A stretch of 64,000 bases of DNA from Monarcha castaneiventris obscurior. Its lineage: Eukaryota > Chordata > Aves > Passeriformes > Monarchidae. The notes below the pieces were generated by a model. It saw only the letters and a list, made by a program, of their open reading frames with translations, was not told the origin of the DNA and ran no database searches. The stretch covers positions 186,001 to 250,000 of the forward strand of contig JAMPIT010000269.1 in NCBI GenBank assembly GCA_026261815.1, given 5' to 3'. This document shows positions 1 to 11,845 of this stretch, piece by piece (the first letter of the stretch is position 1; each line of letters starts with the position of its first letter). A program made the translations under genes and the position numbers.

Positions 1-156
1 CGGGCTCGGGCCGGGCTCTGGGGTCTCCTGCCGCTGGATCCCGCTGGAATTTGGGATCGGGAATGGGGAGGAGCCGCCGCTGCTGCTGTTCCCTTCCGCC
101 ACCACCAGGTGGCGCCATTGAACTGCCCGAGCTCCAGCGCCGCCCGCGCGGGGAGG
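1..156. other. GC-rich unique flank
   Basis: Non-repetitive GC-rich sequence with several CpGs before the first tandem array. No splice-flanked or recognisable coding segment is visible. Confidence 0.5.
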
Positions 157-1245
157 GACTGGGATGGACTGGGAGGGACTGGGATGGACTGGGATGTGAA
201 CTGGGATTCGATGGGATGAACTGGGATGGACTGGGATGTGAACTGGGATTCGATGGGATGAACTGGGATGAGCTGGGAGCACTGGGATGGACTGGGATGG
301 ACTGGGATGAACTGGGATGGACTGGGATGGACTGGGATGAACTGGGATGGACTGGGATGAACGGGGATGCCATGGGATGAACTGGGATGAACTGGGATGG
401 ACTGGGAGCGCTGGGATGGACTGGGATGAACTGGGAGTGCCGTGATGAACTGGGAGCACTGTGATGAACTGGGATGAACTGGGAGCGCTGGGATGAGGTG
501 GGATGAGCTGGAATGCTCTGGGAGCACTGGGATGAACTGGGATGAGCTGGGAGTGCTGGGATGAACTGGGATGCGATGGGATGGACTGGGACGAACTGGG
601 ATGGACTGGGATGAGCTGGGAGCGCTGGGATTTGAGCTGGGAGCGCTGGGATGAACTGGGATGAACTGGGAGTGCTGGGATGAACTGGGATGCGATGGGA
701 TGGACTGGGACGAACTGGGATGGACTGGGAGCGCTGGGATGGACTGGGAGCACTGGGATGCGCTGGGATGAACTGGGATGCGCTGGGAGCGCTGGGATGA
801 ACTGGGAGGGCTGGGATGAACTGGGATGCGCTGGGATGAACTGGGATGCACTGGGATGAACTGGGATGAACTGGGAGCGCTGGGATGAACTGGGAGCGCT
901 GGGATGAACTGGGATGCGCCGGGATGAACTGGGAGTGCCGGGATTAACTGGGAGCCCTGGGATGAACTGGGAGCGCCGGGATGAATTGGGATGTGCTGGG
1001 ATGCGCTGGGAGCGCTGGGATGCACTGGGATGAACTGGGATGGACTGGGAGCGCCGGGATGAACTGGGATGAGCTGGGAGCACCGGGATGAGCTGGGAGC
1101 ACTGGGATGAGCTGGGAGCACTGGGATGAACTGGGAGCTCTGGGATGAACTGGGATGCACCGGGATGAACTGGGAGCGCCAGGATGAACTGGGAGCTCTG
1201 GGATGAACTGGGATGAACTGGGATGCACTGGGAGCGCCGGGATCT
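157..1245. repeat. Minisatellite, ~10-bp unit (aactgggatg)
   Basis: About 1.1 kb of a degenerate 10-bp unit of the type aactgggatg, with variants ctgggatgga and ctgggagcgc. Variant units are mixed without obvious higher order. The G-rich strand is the + strand. Short reading frames through it (109 and 201 codons) are repeat artefacts. Confidence 0.95.
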
Positions 1246-1898
1246 CCCGGGGGCAGCGCTGGGGGAGCCGCGGGCAGGGGGAGGGGACAATAAATGAGGG
1301 GATTTTTGGCTGCTCCCTGCTGTGATCCCAAAACCATCCCAGGATGTGGCACCGTCTCGTAGCACCCCCAAACCCCAGTGGAATCCTGGCTGGCACCCAA
1401 AAAGCGCCATATCCCAATAATTTCCATAATTCCCGTGGCCGGCTCCAGCCCTTGGAGCCGATAAGGGAGATCTCGGCTCTGGTGGCGTTACCTCGGAGCG
1501 GGAATAATTCCTTTTTCCGTCTGGGAAGTCTCTTCCCCCTGCGGATCACACGGTTGGAAGCAGAACTTTTCCTTAAAAATGCCCGATTCTCCCAAAATTA
1601 TCCTCCTTGCTGGCGGAGGCTGCAGGGCACGGCCCCATCCCCCCCTTCCCAGGACTTCCAGGAGTTTCCCAGGAATGTGGGCAGGGGTTTTGCCTTGAAT
1701 TTTAGTCCTGGGAAGCCGAGCAGGGCCGGGAGAAGGGAAGGGATTCTCTGGGATGGCGCCGGGGCTGCTGCTGCGGGCTGTGGGAAGGATTTTGGGGACA
1801 ATTTTGGGGACAATTTTGGGGACAAGAGCCAGACCCTTCCAGGCTGCGCATCCCGGAATCCGCACGGAGCAGGGAAGGGAATTCGGCCCGGCTGAGCT
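1246..1898. other. Unique spacer with a small 13-bp triplication
   Basis: Mostly unique sequence between two arrays. An AATAAA-type hexamer occurs at about 1290, but no transcript can be tied to it. At about 1790-1827 a 13-bp unit (ttttggggacaat) is repeated about three times. Nothing gene-like was seen. Confidence 0.5.
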
Positions 1899-3222
1899 GT
1901 TTTGGGATGGGATTCCAGCTGTGGCTCGGGGCTGGGGGTGTCCCCAGTTTGTTTTGGGATGAGATTCCAGCTGTGGCTCGGGGCTGGGGGTGTCTCATTT
2001 GTTTTGGGATGAGATTCCAGCTGTGGTTCGGGGCTGGGGGTGTCTCATTTGTTTTGGGATGAGATTCCAGCTGTGGCTCGGGGCTGGGGGTGTCTCATTT
2101 GTTTTGGGATGAGATTCCAGCTGTGGCTGGGATCTGAGGGTGTCCCCAGTTAGTTTTGGGATGGGATTCCAGCTGTGGCTCGGGGCTGAGGGTGTCCCCA
2201 GTGTGTTTTGGGATGGGATTCCAGCTGTGGCTCGGGGCTGGGGGTGTCCCCTGCTTGTTTTGGGATGGGATTCCAGCTGTGGCTCGGATCTGAGGGTGTC
2301 CCCTGCTAGTTTTGGGATGGGATTCCAGCTGTGGCTCGGATCTGGGGGTGTCCCCAGTTTGTTTTGGGATGGGATTCCAGCTGTGGCTTGGATCTGGGGG
2401 TGTCCCCAGTTAGTTTTGGGATGGGATTCCAGCTGTGGCTTGGGGCTGGGGGTGTCCCCAGTGTGTTTTGGGATGGGATTCCAGCTGTGGCTTGGGGCTG
2501 GGGGTGTCCCCAGTGTGTTTTGGGATGGGATTCCAGCTGTGGCTCGGGGCTGGGGGTGTCCCCAGTTAGTTTTGGGATGGGATTCCAGCTGTGGCTCGGG
2601 GCTGGGGGTGTCCCCAGTTAGTTTTGGGATGGGATTCCAGCTGTGGCTGGGGGCTGGGGGTGTCCCCAGTGTGTTTTGGGATGGGATTCCAGCTGTGGCT
2701 CGGGGCTGGGGGTGTCCCCAGTGTGTTTTGGGATGGGATTCCAGCTGTGGCTCGGGGCTGGGGCTGTCCCCAGTTCGTTTTGGGATGGGATTCCAGCTGT
2801 GGCTCGGATCTGAGGGTGTCCCCAGTTTGTTTTGGGATGGGATTCCAGCTGTGGCTGGGATCTGAGGGTGTCCCCTGTTTGTTTTGGGATGGGATTCCAG
2901 CTGTGGCTGGGATCTGAGGGTGTCCCCTGTTTGTTTTGGGATGGGATTCCAGCTGTGATTCTGGGCTGAGGGTGTCCCCAGTTAGTTTTGGGATGGGATT
3001 CCAGCTGTGGCTCGGGGCTGGGGGTGTCCCCAGTTAGTTTTGGGATGGGATTCCAGCTGTGGCTCGGATCTGGGGGTGTCCCCTGTTAGTTTTGGGATGG
3101 GATTCCAGCTGTGGCTCGGATCTGGGGGTGTCCCCAGTTAGTTTTGGGATGGGATTCCAGCTGTGGCTCGGAGCTGGGGGTGTCCCCAGTTAATTTTGGG
3201 ATGGGATTCCAGCTGTGGCTCG
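1899..3222. repeat. Minisatellite, 52-bp unit, ~25 copies
   Basis: About 25 head-to-tail copies with an exact 52-bp spacing, as between the tttt-start units at 2101 and 2153. The core is gattccagctgtggct followed by a G-rich stretch and gtccccagt. Copies differ at a few recurring positions (cggggctg / cggatctg / ttagt / tgtgt), as in a minisatellite spreading by unequal exchange. Because 52 is not a multiple of three and the unit has no stop, several + frames stay open (up to 241 codons). Confidence 0.97.
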
Positions 3223-3535
3223 GTGGCAGCTCCCCAGGGTGCCCCTGGCACGGCTGGCAGCTCCCTCTGGCATCGGGAATGGCTCCGCTGATGGATTTGG
3301 CAGCGTTTCCTTCCGAGACATCTCGGCACATCTTGAGCTGTGCAGGCATCTGAGGACACGGGGCCCTGCCTCTTCCCGGGGTTTGTGGGGGGATTCTCCT
3401 CTGGACGTCCCCAAAATCGGCTCCTCACCGCTGGGAATGACCCGGCTGAGGTGTCCAAACTGGGAATTCATTTTGGGAAGGGGCTGGGTGGCCTCAAAGC
3501 CATCACAGAGAGCTGGCTCTGAATTTCTTCTGGGT
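3223..3535. other. Unique spacer
   Basis: Non-repetitive, GC-rich sequence between the 52-bp and 19-bp arrays. No exon, RNA gene or known repeat was recognised. Confidence 0.4.
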
Positions 3536-3768
3536 TTATTTTAATAGGAATATCTAATTTTTATAGGAATATACAGTTTTTATAGGAATATACAATTTTT
3601 ATAGGAATATACTGTTTTTATTGGAATATACCATTTTTATAGGAATATACAATTTTTATAGGAATATACCATTTTTATAGGAATATACAATTTTTATAGG
3701 AATACACAATTTTTATAGGAATATACCATTTTTATAGGAATATACCATTTTTATAGGAATACACACTT
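3536..3768. repeat. AT-rich minisatellite, 19-bp unit, ~12 copies
   Basis: About a dozen copies of a 19-bp unit close to ataggaatatacaattttt (starts at 3544, 3563, 3582 and so on). Changes are mainly at the cag/caa/ctg/cca position. It is the only clearly AT-rich array of this size in the first half of a very GC-rich neighbourhood. Confidence 0.95.
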
Positions 3769-4727
3769 CTCTTACTCCTCAACCTCTAAGGAAGCTTTGG
3801 GATAATATTTTTCCCTCCTAAACTCACCCTAAACTGAGTGGGAACAAGAGCTGTGCCAGGCCTGAGGCGTGACAGTTGTTTTTATGCTTCATGGGGGGGT
3901 TATTCCTAAACCCAGGAAATTTGATTATTCCTAATTTATTCCCAAACGAGATCAGGGAACTCTGGCAGAGCGAGGTTCTCTCTATCTTCCAGTGGGATGC
4001 TCGGGCTCGGTGATCCCAACTGGGGTGGGGAGGGCTGGAGATGCTTTTTCCAGCCAAATCCGTGGCAGAAAATCTCGGGGTTTGAGGATGCAAATTTGTG
4101 TGGGAAGTGTCGGCTCTCTGTGGAACACTTTGTCTCTTGGAGGAAAAAAAACAACCTCCGAAAAAGCCAAATGTGGAGTGTTTGTTTTTTCTCTCCTGAA
4201 ATATTTATCCCTTTTCCCGAGGTGAGGGGAGGCGATGGGAGGTTTCCCATCCTCGTCCCGGATATTTGGGATGGGTTTTGGGGGTCACCTTTGTGCTCCC
4301 AAAGTCTCTCCCCACGGCCTCGATGCTCCTCAGCGATGGTTTGGGGTGAAGGAGTTGGGATTGGGGCAGAACCTTGCAAAGCTCAGCTTTGGTGGCACCA
4401 AAGCCTGGCTTGGGGGACTCCAATGCATCATTTTTGGGTGGGTTTTAATATTTTGTGGTGTTTATCCGGTTTAAACATTGAGCTGTCGGACCCAGCTTTA
4501 TAAAACATGCATTTATTGCCCCAAAACCTTATTTTTGGGGAGTTTTCAGCGCTGTGAGGGCACCTTTTGTGTGTGGCTGCACCTCTGTGAGCAGCAGGTT
4601 CGGGGAGAGGAGTCGGGGATGCGCTGCCAGGGATGGGAGCGTGGTTTTGGATGGCTTGGATAAAGCCTGGGAAAGCTTTAATTGCTCTGTCCTGGTGGGA
4701 AAAGGTCTGGGAACGTGTGGAGATGCA
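3769..4727. other. Unique spacer
   Basis: About 960 bp of non-repetitive sequence of mixed composition. Reading frames of up to 168 codons are present, but none resembles a known protein or has exon-like boundaries. No function is assigned. Confidence 0.4.
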
Positions 4728-5765
4728 GCTCTGGGAAGTTCAGGATGTTCCATCCATGGGGGATCAGCTCTGGGAAGTTCTGGATGTTCCATCCATGGGG
4801 GATCAGCTCTGGGAAGTTCAGGATGTTTGATCCATGGGAAACGAGGCCCTGGAATGATCAGGATGTTTGATCCATTGGAGATCAGCTTTGGGATGTTCCA
4901 TCCATGGGAGATCAGCTCTGGGAAGTTCAGGATGCTGAATCCATGGGAGATCAGCTCTGGAATGATCAGGATGTTCAATCCATGGGAGATCAGCTCTGGG
5001 ATGTTCAGGATGTTCAATCCATGGGAGATCAGCTCTGGGATGTTCAGGATTCTGAATCCATGGGAGATCAGCCCTGGAATGTTCCATCCATGGGAAATGA
5101 GGCCCTGGAATGATCAGGATGTTTTATCCATGGGACATCAGCTCTGGGATGTTCAGGATGTTCCATCCATGGGGGATGCAGCCCTGGAATGTTCAGGATC
5201 TTTGATCCATGGGAGATGAGGCCCTGGAATGTTCAATCCATGGGAAATGAGGCCCTGGAATGATCAGGATCTTTGATCCATGAGACATCAGCTCTGGGAT
5301 GTTCAGGGTGTTCAATAAATGGGACATCAGCCCTGGGATGTTCAAGATTCTGAATCCATGGAAGATGCAGCCCTGGGATGCTCAGGATGCTCCATCCATG
5401 GGAAATGAGGCCCTGGAATGCTCAGGATGTTTTATCCATTGGAGATGCAGCTCTGGGAAGTTCAGGATGTTCAATAAATGGGAGATGCAGCCCTGGAATG
5501 TTCAGGATCTTTGATCCATGGGAGATGAGGCCCTGGAATGTTCAATCCATGGGAAATGAGGCCCTGGAATGATCAGGATGTTTGATCCATGAGACATCAG
5601 CTCTGGGATATTCAGGGTGTTCCATCCATGGGGGATCAGCTCTGGGATGTTCAGGATCTTTGATCCTTGGGAGATGCACCTCTGGGATGCTCAGGATCCT
5701 CCATCCATGGGAAATGAAGCCCTGGAATGTTCAATCCATGGGACATCACCCCTGGGCTGCTCCAT
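4728..5765. repeat. Minisatellite, ~39-bp unit
   Basis: About 1 kb of a roughly 39-bp unit containing tccatccatgggagatcagc and tctgggatgttcaggatg, mixed with shorter units (about 27 bp). The 39-bp spacing (4751 to 4790) is a multiple of three, so one + frame stays in phase and gives a 221-codon artefactual open frame. Confidence 0.95.
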
Positions 5766-6770
5766 CCTCACTGGAAAACTCTCCTGAGCCCATCCCAACC
5801 CCACTTTGGATCCCACTGGACCTCGAAACCCCAAACATCCAAGCACAGCCAAAAAAACACCTCCCCAAAAAACCCCCAACCGAGGCACTGCCGGGGGCCT
5901 TTTCCCAGGCTGGGGAAGTGGGAAAACATCTGGAACGATGGGAAGCACATCCTCCTCGTCCCGCCTCGATATTGCTTTGCTCAAGCAAAAAAATAAATTG
6001 GAAAAGAAAATTGGGCCCTGGCACCAATTTGGGGCAGTTTGTGGATTGTGCAGCGAAGCAAAGCCCCCGACGGTGATGGATCGCTGCATTAACGCCGAGC
6101 CCCGTGCCCTGATTCCCTTTTATTACCACTCGTGGCTGTAGACAGAAAAACAGATTAGGCAGGAGATCGAATCGATGGGAACTTTATTTGCTGCCCGTTT
6201 AAAAACATATTTTCGGGGCTTTATAAAAACATACGGCAGATGCCAGGGTTGGGCCTCGTCGCCTCGTTAAAAAGCAATTTACCTGCGCTGCAGCCGCTGC
6301 CTTTTACCTGCTCCTCCAGGTTTGTTTTCATCCCGAGGTTTGACAACTTCCTCAGAGGCTTCTTTGGGCCGTGCCGTCAGATTTTTAAGGATACGGGAAG
6401 GAATTGGAATTTTTTTTTCCCCCCTCCCCAGACAAAATCTAGAAATAAAATGGGGGTTTTTTTAGGGTTCCTACCCCCAAACTCGACTTTTTTTAAACTT
6501 GGTTTTGGAAGAAACGGCTCCGAGCAGCCAATTTGCACATCCCTGAGCTCAACTCCTTCCTGCTGGCTGGGATAAAGCCATTTCCATGCTGGAATGAGCT
6601 GGGGCTGGGAATGCAGCTGGAAAAACCCCCCCAGCTTTGGGATGAGACCCTCGGGGGTGGCTTTGAGCTTCACCCAGCAGCTTTTTGTGCCTGGATCCAC
6701 AACCAGCACCCAGGGGTGCTGCTGTGCCCTTGGGAATCCGAGCCCAGGGAGGGAGGGAGGGATGCCATGA
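5766..6770. other. Unique segment, partly low-GC
   Basis: Non-repetitive sequence. The part at 6030-6370 is of more balanced composition (gcattaacgccg, taaaaacatattttcgg, taaaaagcaatttacctg) and may be a conserved non-coding element, but that needs an alignment. No coding exon was recognised. Confidence 0.35.
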
Positions 6771-7220
6771 TGAATTTTGTCTTTTCTTTTATACCCCTGT
6801 TACACCTTTCTGCAACTTCTGTATTCTTGGTGCTTTTTGCCTGCGTTCTTGGACTTGTTTGTTAAAGCTCAGAGACTGAACATTTCAGAGGCTTCGTAGT
6901 TCGGGTGCCAGGGTGCCCAGAGCCCAAGGTCCTCTCCAGAACACATTTTGTAAACTAAGCTAGAACCATCCAGGGGAAGGTTCCTTGGGAGGGGGGGCTC
7001 ATTTGAGCCTCTCATTGGGGAATATTTGATAGATATGCTAATTAGTAAGACCTGGAATGTAAGACCAGATCTAGGAGAGGGGGACTTTGAGCTGGGGATG
7101 GGGGGGTGCACAGAGGTGTATTCGACCTGCTCCTGGTGCACCTAAGGATCCTTACAATAAATACCAAGGTAAAACCCTTTTTCCCCTTCTAACCGTGTTC
7201 TCCTCTTGATTTTTAAGACC
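6771..7220 (+). mobile_element. Possible avian endogenous-retrovirus solo LTR remnant
   Basis: This segment has an LTR-like build: a TG start near 6771, a promoter-like middle, and near the end ccttacaataaatacc (poly-A signal at about 7157) followed by a pyrimidine-rich stretch and ctaaccgtgttctcc. That resembles the R-U5 part of avian ERVL-type LTRs. No internal retroviral genes flank it and no target-site duplication was confirmed, so it would be a solo LTR. The boundaries are approximate. Confidence 0.4.
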
Positions 7221-8450
7221 AGGAAAGGCATCAGGAGGAGCACGAGCTGCTCCCAGGAATCCGTGGAAAATCCACTCTGGTTCCATCCCAGCCTTGGCCC
7301 CGATTGTCCTTCACCCTTTTGTGAAGAGCTTGGTGGCCTGGCTGGGGACAGGGGCAGTTCTGGGTGAGGACAGGGGCAGCTCTGGCTGGGGACAGGGCTG
7401 ATTTATGAAGGGTTCTGGGGGCTGGATCACATTATTTGGGCCATGGCTGGAGTGAGGAAATTCAGGAACCTCCACAAAGGCAGGGGCAGCTCCGTTCCGC
7501 CTCCTCCTGCCCGGGATGGAGGAGCTGCAGCGGCGGCAGGAGGGGACGAGGCGCAGGGGCAGGGACCTTTTTGTGGGGGACCTTTTTTTGGGACACTCAG
7601 GTCCCGTCCGAGCCCGGTGTTTTCCGAGGACGGTTTGGAAGCAGAAGATTCCTGACAGTTTGCGTATCCCTGCTGGCTCGTGGAGCCGTCTGGAGCTGGG
7701 GAGGCACCAGCGTGGTTTTCTCCCTCTCTCAGTCCTCTCTGGGCTCCTCAGAAACAATGGCCCCACATTCCCTCCTGCTGCTGCCGGCCCCAAATTCCCG
7801 GGATTAGCCCAAGCCCCCGGTGATGAGCCCCTCCCTCCCTCCCTCCCTCCGGCCGCTCTGGGTTGGGTTCCCATGCCCTGGGATGGCTCTGTGGCATTCC
7901 AGCACCCCGGACTTCAGAGAGGGAATGGTGTGAGGGATCTGAGCTTCCAGAGGGCCCCTCGGAGGGCTTTGGAGTGGGGTGGCAAAGCCAAAATAAATGT
8001 GAGCGCCGAGGGCTTTCCGTGCTGCCTCAGCCCTTGTCCTCCGCTGACCCCCCCCCGCCTCCACCGCCGCTTCCATGCGGGATTTATTCGGGATGTGACC
8101 CCTCGGAGCTAAAGCAGCGCTTGAATTCCCATCCTTTGGAGGAGTCGGGAGGGTTTTCCCTTCGCTGGGAAAGGCTGGAGCGGTTTAACAACATCACAAG
8201 GGGGTTTCATCCCCCCACCGTGGCCTCGTCCCAGCGGAGGGCACCGGGGGGCAGCTGGAGCCGCACGCCGGGAGAGCCGCGTTCCAGGAGAATTCCCGGC
8301 AGGAATGTCACTTCTCATCCATCTCCTGACCTCCCCCCTGGGCGGACTTTTCACCATCCTGGACAAACAGCGCTCCCCTGGAGGCAGGAGGGTGGGGAAG
8401 CACCTCCAGGTCATCCCCGTGCGCCGGCATCTCCCCCTCGATTTTTGGGC
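7221..8450. other. Unique GC-rich segment
   Basis: Non-repetitive sequence apart from a short (ctcc)n run at about 7829-7850 and C-tracts near 8050. Several overlapping open frames exist on both strands (up to 233 codons), as expected for stop-poor GC-rich DNA. None has a recognisable domain. Confidence 0.4.
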
Positions 8451-8520
8451 AGCAAAAAAAAAACCAAAAAAAACAAAACCAAAACGTTTGAAGGCTGCGC
8501 TGATTTTTTTTTTTTTTTAT
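8451..8520. repeat. A-rich and poly-T tracts
   Basis: An A-rich tract (8453-8487) and a T-run (about 8504-8518), separated by about 20 bp of non-homopolymer sequence. Low-complexity DNA only. Confidence 0.8.
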
Positions 8521-8835
8521 TTCCCTTTGATCCCTGTAAACACTATACAGTAATCGAAGTTTAAGCTGCTTTGGGTGAAATAATTGCTTAACAATCATAT
8601 AAGACAAAGTGATTCAACAAATGACAATTAGGACTTGTGATCTACGGAACAGATGCATTCAGTGTAGCATATTATAATGTGCTAATAGGAGATTGACAGC
8701 ACAATAATAGGAGAGAACAGCCACTCAGCCTATAATTCCCAACCAAATGTGAGGCTGTCCACAGAGCTCAAATCCGAACAGGCTGTAAAATTAGAGGTAA
8801 GAAGGCACAAGTTTCACAAAGACTCATTAGCAGGT
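8521..8835. promoter_or_regulatory. Candidate conserved non-coding element (8.5 kb island)
   Basis: About 310 bp of balanced, non-repetitive sequence set between homopolymers and a GA-rich tract. It carries many developmental-factor-like words: agattgacag (8690-8699, close to the PBX/MEIS site), ATTA/TAAT cores, and aacaat SOX-like words near 8590. The composition contrasts sharply with its surroundings. Enhancer function is inferred only; cross-species alignment would decide. Confidence 0.4.
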
Positions 8836-9014
8836 TGGCTGTGAATTTCCAAGGGAAAAAAAAAAAGAAAAATTCCTGCTGGAGGATTTGCTCGAGAAAG
8901 GAAGGAAGGGAGGAAGGGGAGGGAAGAAGGGGGAGAGACCTCAACCTCCGCACGTTGGGAATGAGTAACCTGTGTCCCACTGAGCTCCAACAGGCTGGAG
9001 CTGCTGCTCCAGAG
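8836..9014. repeat. GA/A-rich low-complexity tract and flank
   Basis: Purine-rich DNA with an A-run at about 8857-8868 and imperfect ggaa/ggga repeats at about 8897-8935, followed by unique sequence. No gene is seen. Confidence 0.6.
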
Positions 9015-9122
9015 ATTGGATGCGGCGCTCGGTGCCACGCTTTGGTTTAGCAGAGCTGTTCGGACATGGGTTGGACTCGATGATCTTGAAAATCTCTTCC
9101 AACCCGGTGATTTTGTGATTCC
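9015..9122 (+). mobile_element. CR1 LINE 3'-end fragment
   Basis: The terminal 100 bp or so matches the CR1 3' end: a ggtgcca segment, then ggttggactcgatgatcttg and ctcttccaaccc, ending in a gtgattttgtgattcc tail typical of the CR1 8-bp terminal repeats. It is severely 5'-truncated, as most avian CR1 copies are. Confidence 0.85.
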
Positions 9123-10655
9123 GAGCAGATTTTGGAGCTCCCGTGCCTCGGCAGCATCCGGATCCCGCTGCCAGGGGGATGGGGAAGCTTCGCTCGGTGT
9201 CACCGTTCCGGGGGTGGGGGACGGAGCCACGGACGGTGCGAAAAACCAAATGAAATTAAGGCTGATATGAGCACGGAGCTCCAGCGGGGCATTCCCGACG
9301 GGAATTGGGCACTTCCCAAGCTTTAAATGATCCTGATGGGTGACAGGGGGGCACCCTTTAGCCCTGTCCATGGGAATTAAGGCTTGAGCTGCTCTTGTCT
9401 TTGGGGACGTCAGGAGACAGGGATTTATTTGTGCGGGAGTGGAGCTGTCAATCCTCAGGGCCCTGGCACGTGCCGAGCCAGGAGCTGGGATCCATCCCCG
9501 AGCCCTTCCACACCCTGGGATAACATTCCCGGCGTGTTCTGTTCTCCTCTCTGCTTCCCCAGCAGCTTCGGAGGCAGGGAGATCAAAGGAGCTTCGATTT
9601 CCAGCTCTGGTGACAAACCAGATTTTTTTTTTTCAGCTCGTCTCGTCCTTCCCGTGCCCCGTGCACGTGTTCCACCAACATGGGATTTGGCCGTGTTTTA
9701 TGATGGAATAAACATGCCAGGAAACGCACTTTTTGTGCACGGGGGGGAGGATGGGGAAGGTTCGGTAATTAAAACTTCCATCCATCAACGCTTTGCTCCC
9801 AGAGATAATTGTGCTGCTCCCGCAGATGGATGGATGTTTTGTAGGGAATTAACCGGTGGGAATCGGAGCTGGGGTGTCTGAGGGCACGGGATGTGCCAGG
9901 GGCTGTCCGGGATTCCTCTGGAATATCCTGGGGAAGGTGTGATCGTGCTCTGGTTGGGAATTTGTTGGGAATTTGGGCCTTTTTGTCCCGGTTTATTGCA
10001 CAGGCAAGCGCTTCACATCCACTTTATTTCCGCCTGCTCCTCCCAAAGCTGCAGGGATGCACCTGCCAGGTGGGGCTGGCATCAAAAAAAATAGGGATTT
10101 TCCGTGAATTTTATTAATCGCGGAGCCAGACTGTGTTGTAGAAACAGACGAATCCCTTAAAAAAACCCCGATTTTTCTTTCCCCCTGCCCCATCCTCGGG
10201 ATTTTCCCGGGATTGCCACAGCCTGTGATGTGCCAGCGTGGGCGTCGGAATTTCAGAGCCTTTTAGCCGAGGTGACACCGGAGAAAAAGCGGCAAAGGTC
10301 CCTCCCCTCATCCCAATTTATTTCCCTTCCACGATTTCTTTCCGAGGAGACCCTCGGGAAGCGCTGCCCCCGCAGAGCCCGGAGCCAGGAGGCAGAGCCC
10401 GTCTGGGTTTCAGAGGTGCCACGGGGAGGTCGAGGGCAGATCAATGAGCCCCGAGGGGGACCTGTCACCCTCGTGGTGTCTCCTGACATTCCCCCGGACC
10501 CGCCTGGGCTTTTTCAAAAGGAATTAACGGCGCTTTGGGTGGGCAGGAGGGTTGATAGCAGCAGGCAGGTTCCTGCCGATGCTCCCGGCGCTTGAAAATC
10601 GAATTTGTGGGGTCTGGAATTGTTTTTAAACTGGGCATGGCTCCTCTTCATCTTC
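9123..10655. other. Unique segment
   Basis: About 1.5 kb of non-repetitive sequence of moderately high GC. Open frames of up to 165 codons occur, but none is recognisable or exon-like. No RNA gene was seen. Confidence 0.4.
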
Positions 10656-11330
10656 CTCGTCTCTCTGGAGCCTTCCTCATCTCCCTGGAACCCTCCTTGT
10701 GTGCCTGGAACCTTCCTCATCTCCCTGGAACCTTCTTCATCGCCCTGGAACCTTCCTCATCTCCCCAGAACCTTCCTCATCTCCCCGGAACCTTCCTCAT
10801 CTCCCCAGAACCTTCCTCATCTCCCTGGAAGCCTCCTCATCTCCCTGGAACCCTCCTCATCTCCCTGGAAGCCTCCTCATCTCCCTGGAACCTTCCTCAT
10901 CTCCCTGGAACCTTCCTCATCTCCCTGGAGCCCTCCTCATCTCCCTGGAAGCCTCCTCATCTCCCTGGAACCCTCCTCATCTCCCTGGAAGCCTCCTCAT
11001 CTCCCTGGAAGCCTCCTCATCTCCCTGGAACCTTCCTCATCTCCCTGGAGCCCTCCTCATCTCCCTGGAACCTTCTTCATCTCCCTGGAACATTCCTCAT
11101 CCCCCTGGAGCCTTCTTCATCCCCCTGGAACCCTCCTTGTCTCCCTGGAACCCTCCTCACCACCTTGGAACCTTCCTCATCTCCCTGGAACCTTCCTCAT
11201 CTCCCTGGAACCCTCCTCATCTCCCTGGAACCCTCCTCATCTCCCTGGAACCTTCCTCATCTCCCTGGAACCTTCCTCATCTCCCTGGAGCCCTCCTCAT
11301 CTCCCTGGAACTCTCCTGGTCTCCCCAGCA
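10656..11330. repeat. Minisatellite, 20-bp unit, ~33 copies
   Basis: A very regular 20-bp unit, ccttcctcatctccctggaa. Alternating variants are ccctcc, gcctcc and ggag. It is pyrimidine-rich on the + strand. All three + frames are open through it because 20 is not a multiple of three and the unit has no stop (252, 264 and 243 codons). These are not genes. Confidence 0.97.
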
Positions 11331-11845
11331 GCCTCCCCAGCTCCTCCTGATTCCGTGTTGGGCCCCTGCTCCACAGCTCGGGCCTTGGGCTTGGTTTAGG
11401 CTGGAAAAGGCTCTGGAACCTCTGGAATAGCGGGAATATTTGGGTGGATTGGAGGGGGAAGTCTCTGCTCCGTCACTCTCCCTGTTCCAGGCAGGAGTTG
11501 CTCTCCCCGATTTTCAGAGGGCTCTGGGAGCATCTCCTGGGTTTCTCTGGGATGTGACAAGGATGAAAAAATCCGGGAATTGGGAATTGCCGGGTGCTGG
11601 GCTGAGGGCAATGCTGGCCTGGCAAACACACCCTGACCCCACTGCCACCCTCCCGTGGGATCATCCCAGCATCTCCCAGCTCGTCTCTGGCATCTGGGAT
11701 GCCTCCAGCCTGCCCTGAGCCCGAGTTTTGGCAGCGGGTGCCCTTTGGGAGCCCTTGGCAGGGCCTTTCCTGGCAGGGAATTCTGCCCCGTCCCGCTCCG
11801 CCGCTCCATCCGAGCTTCCCAAACATCACCTCCAGCTCCAGGGAG
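11331..11845. other. Unique spacer
   Basis: Non-repetitive GC-rich sequence between the 20-bp and 37-bp arrays. No exon was recognised. Confidence 0.4.

Noticed and set aside
1285..1295. AATAAA as a poly-A signal after the first array
   Set aside because: No upstream exon or downstream GU-rich element could be tied to it.
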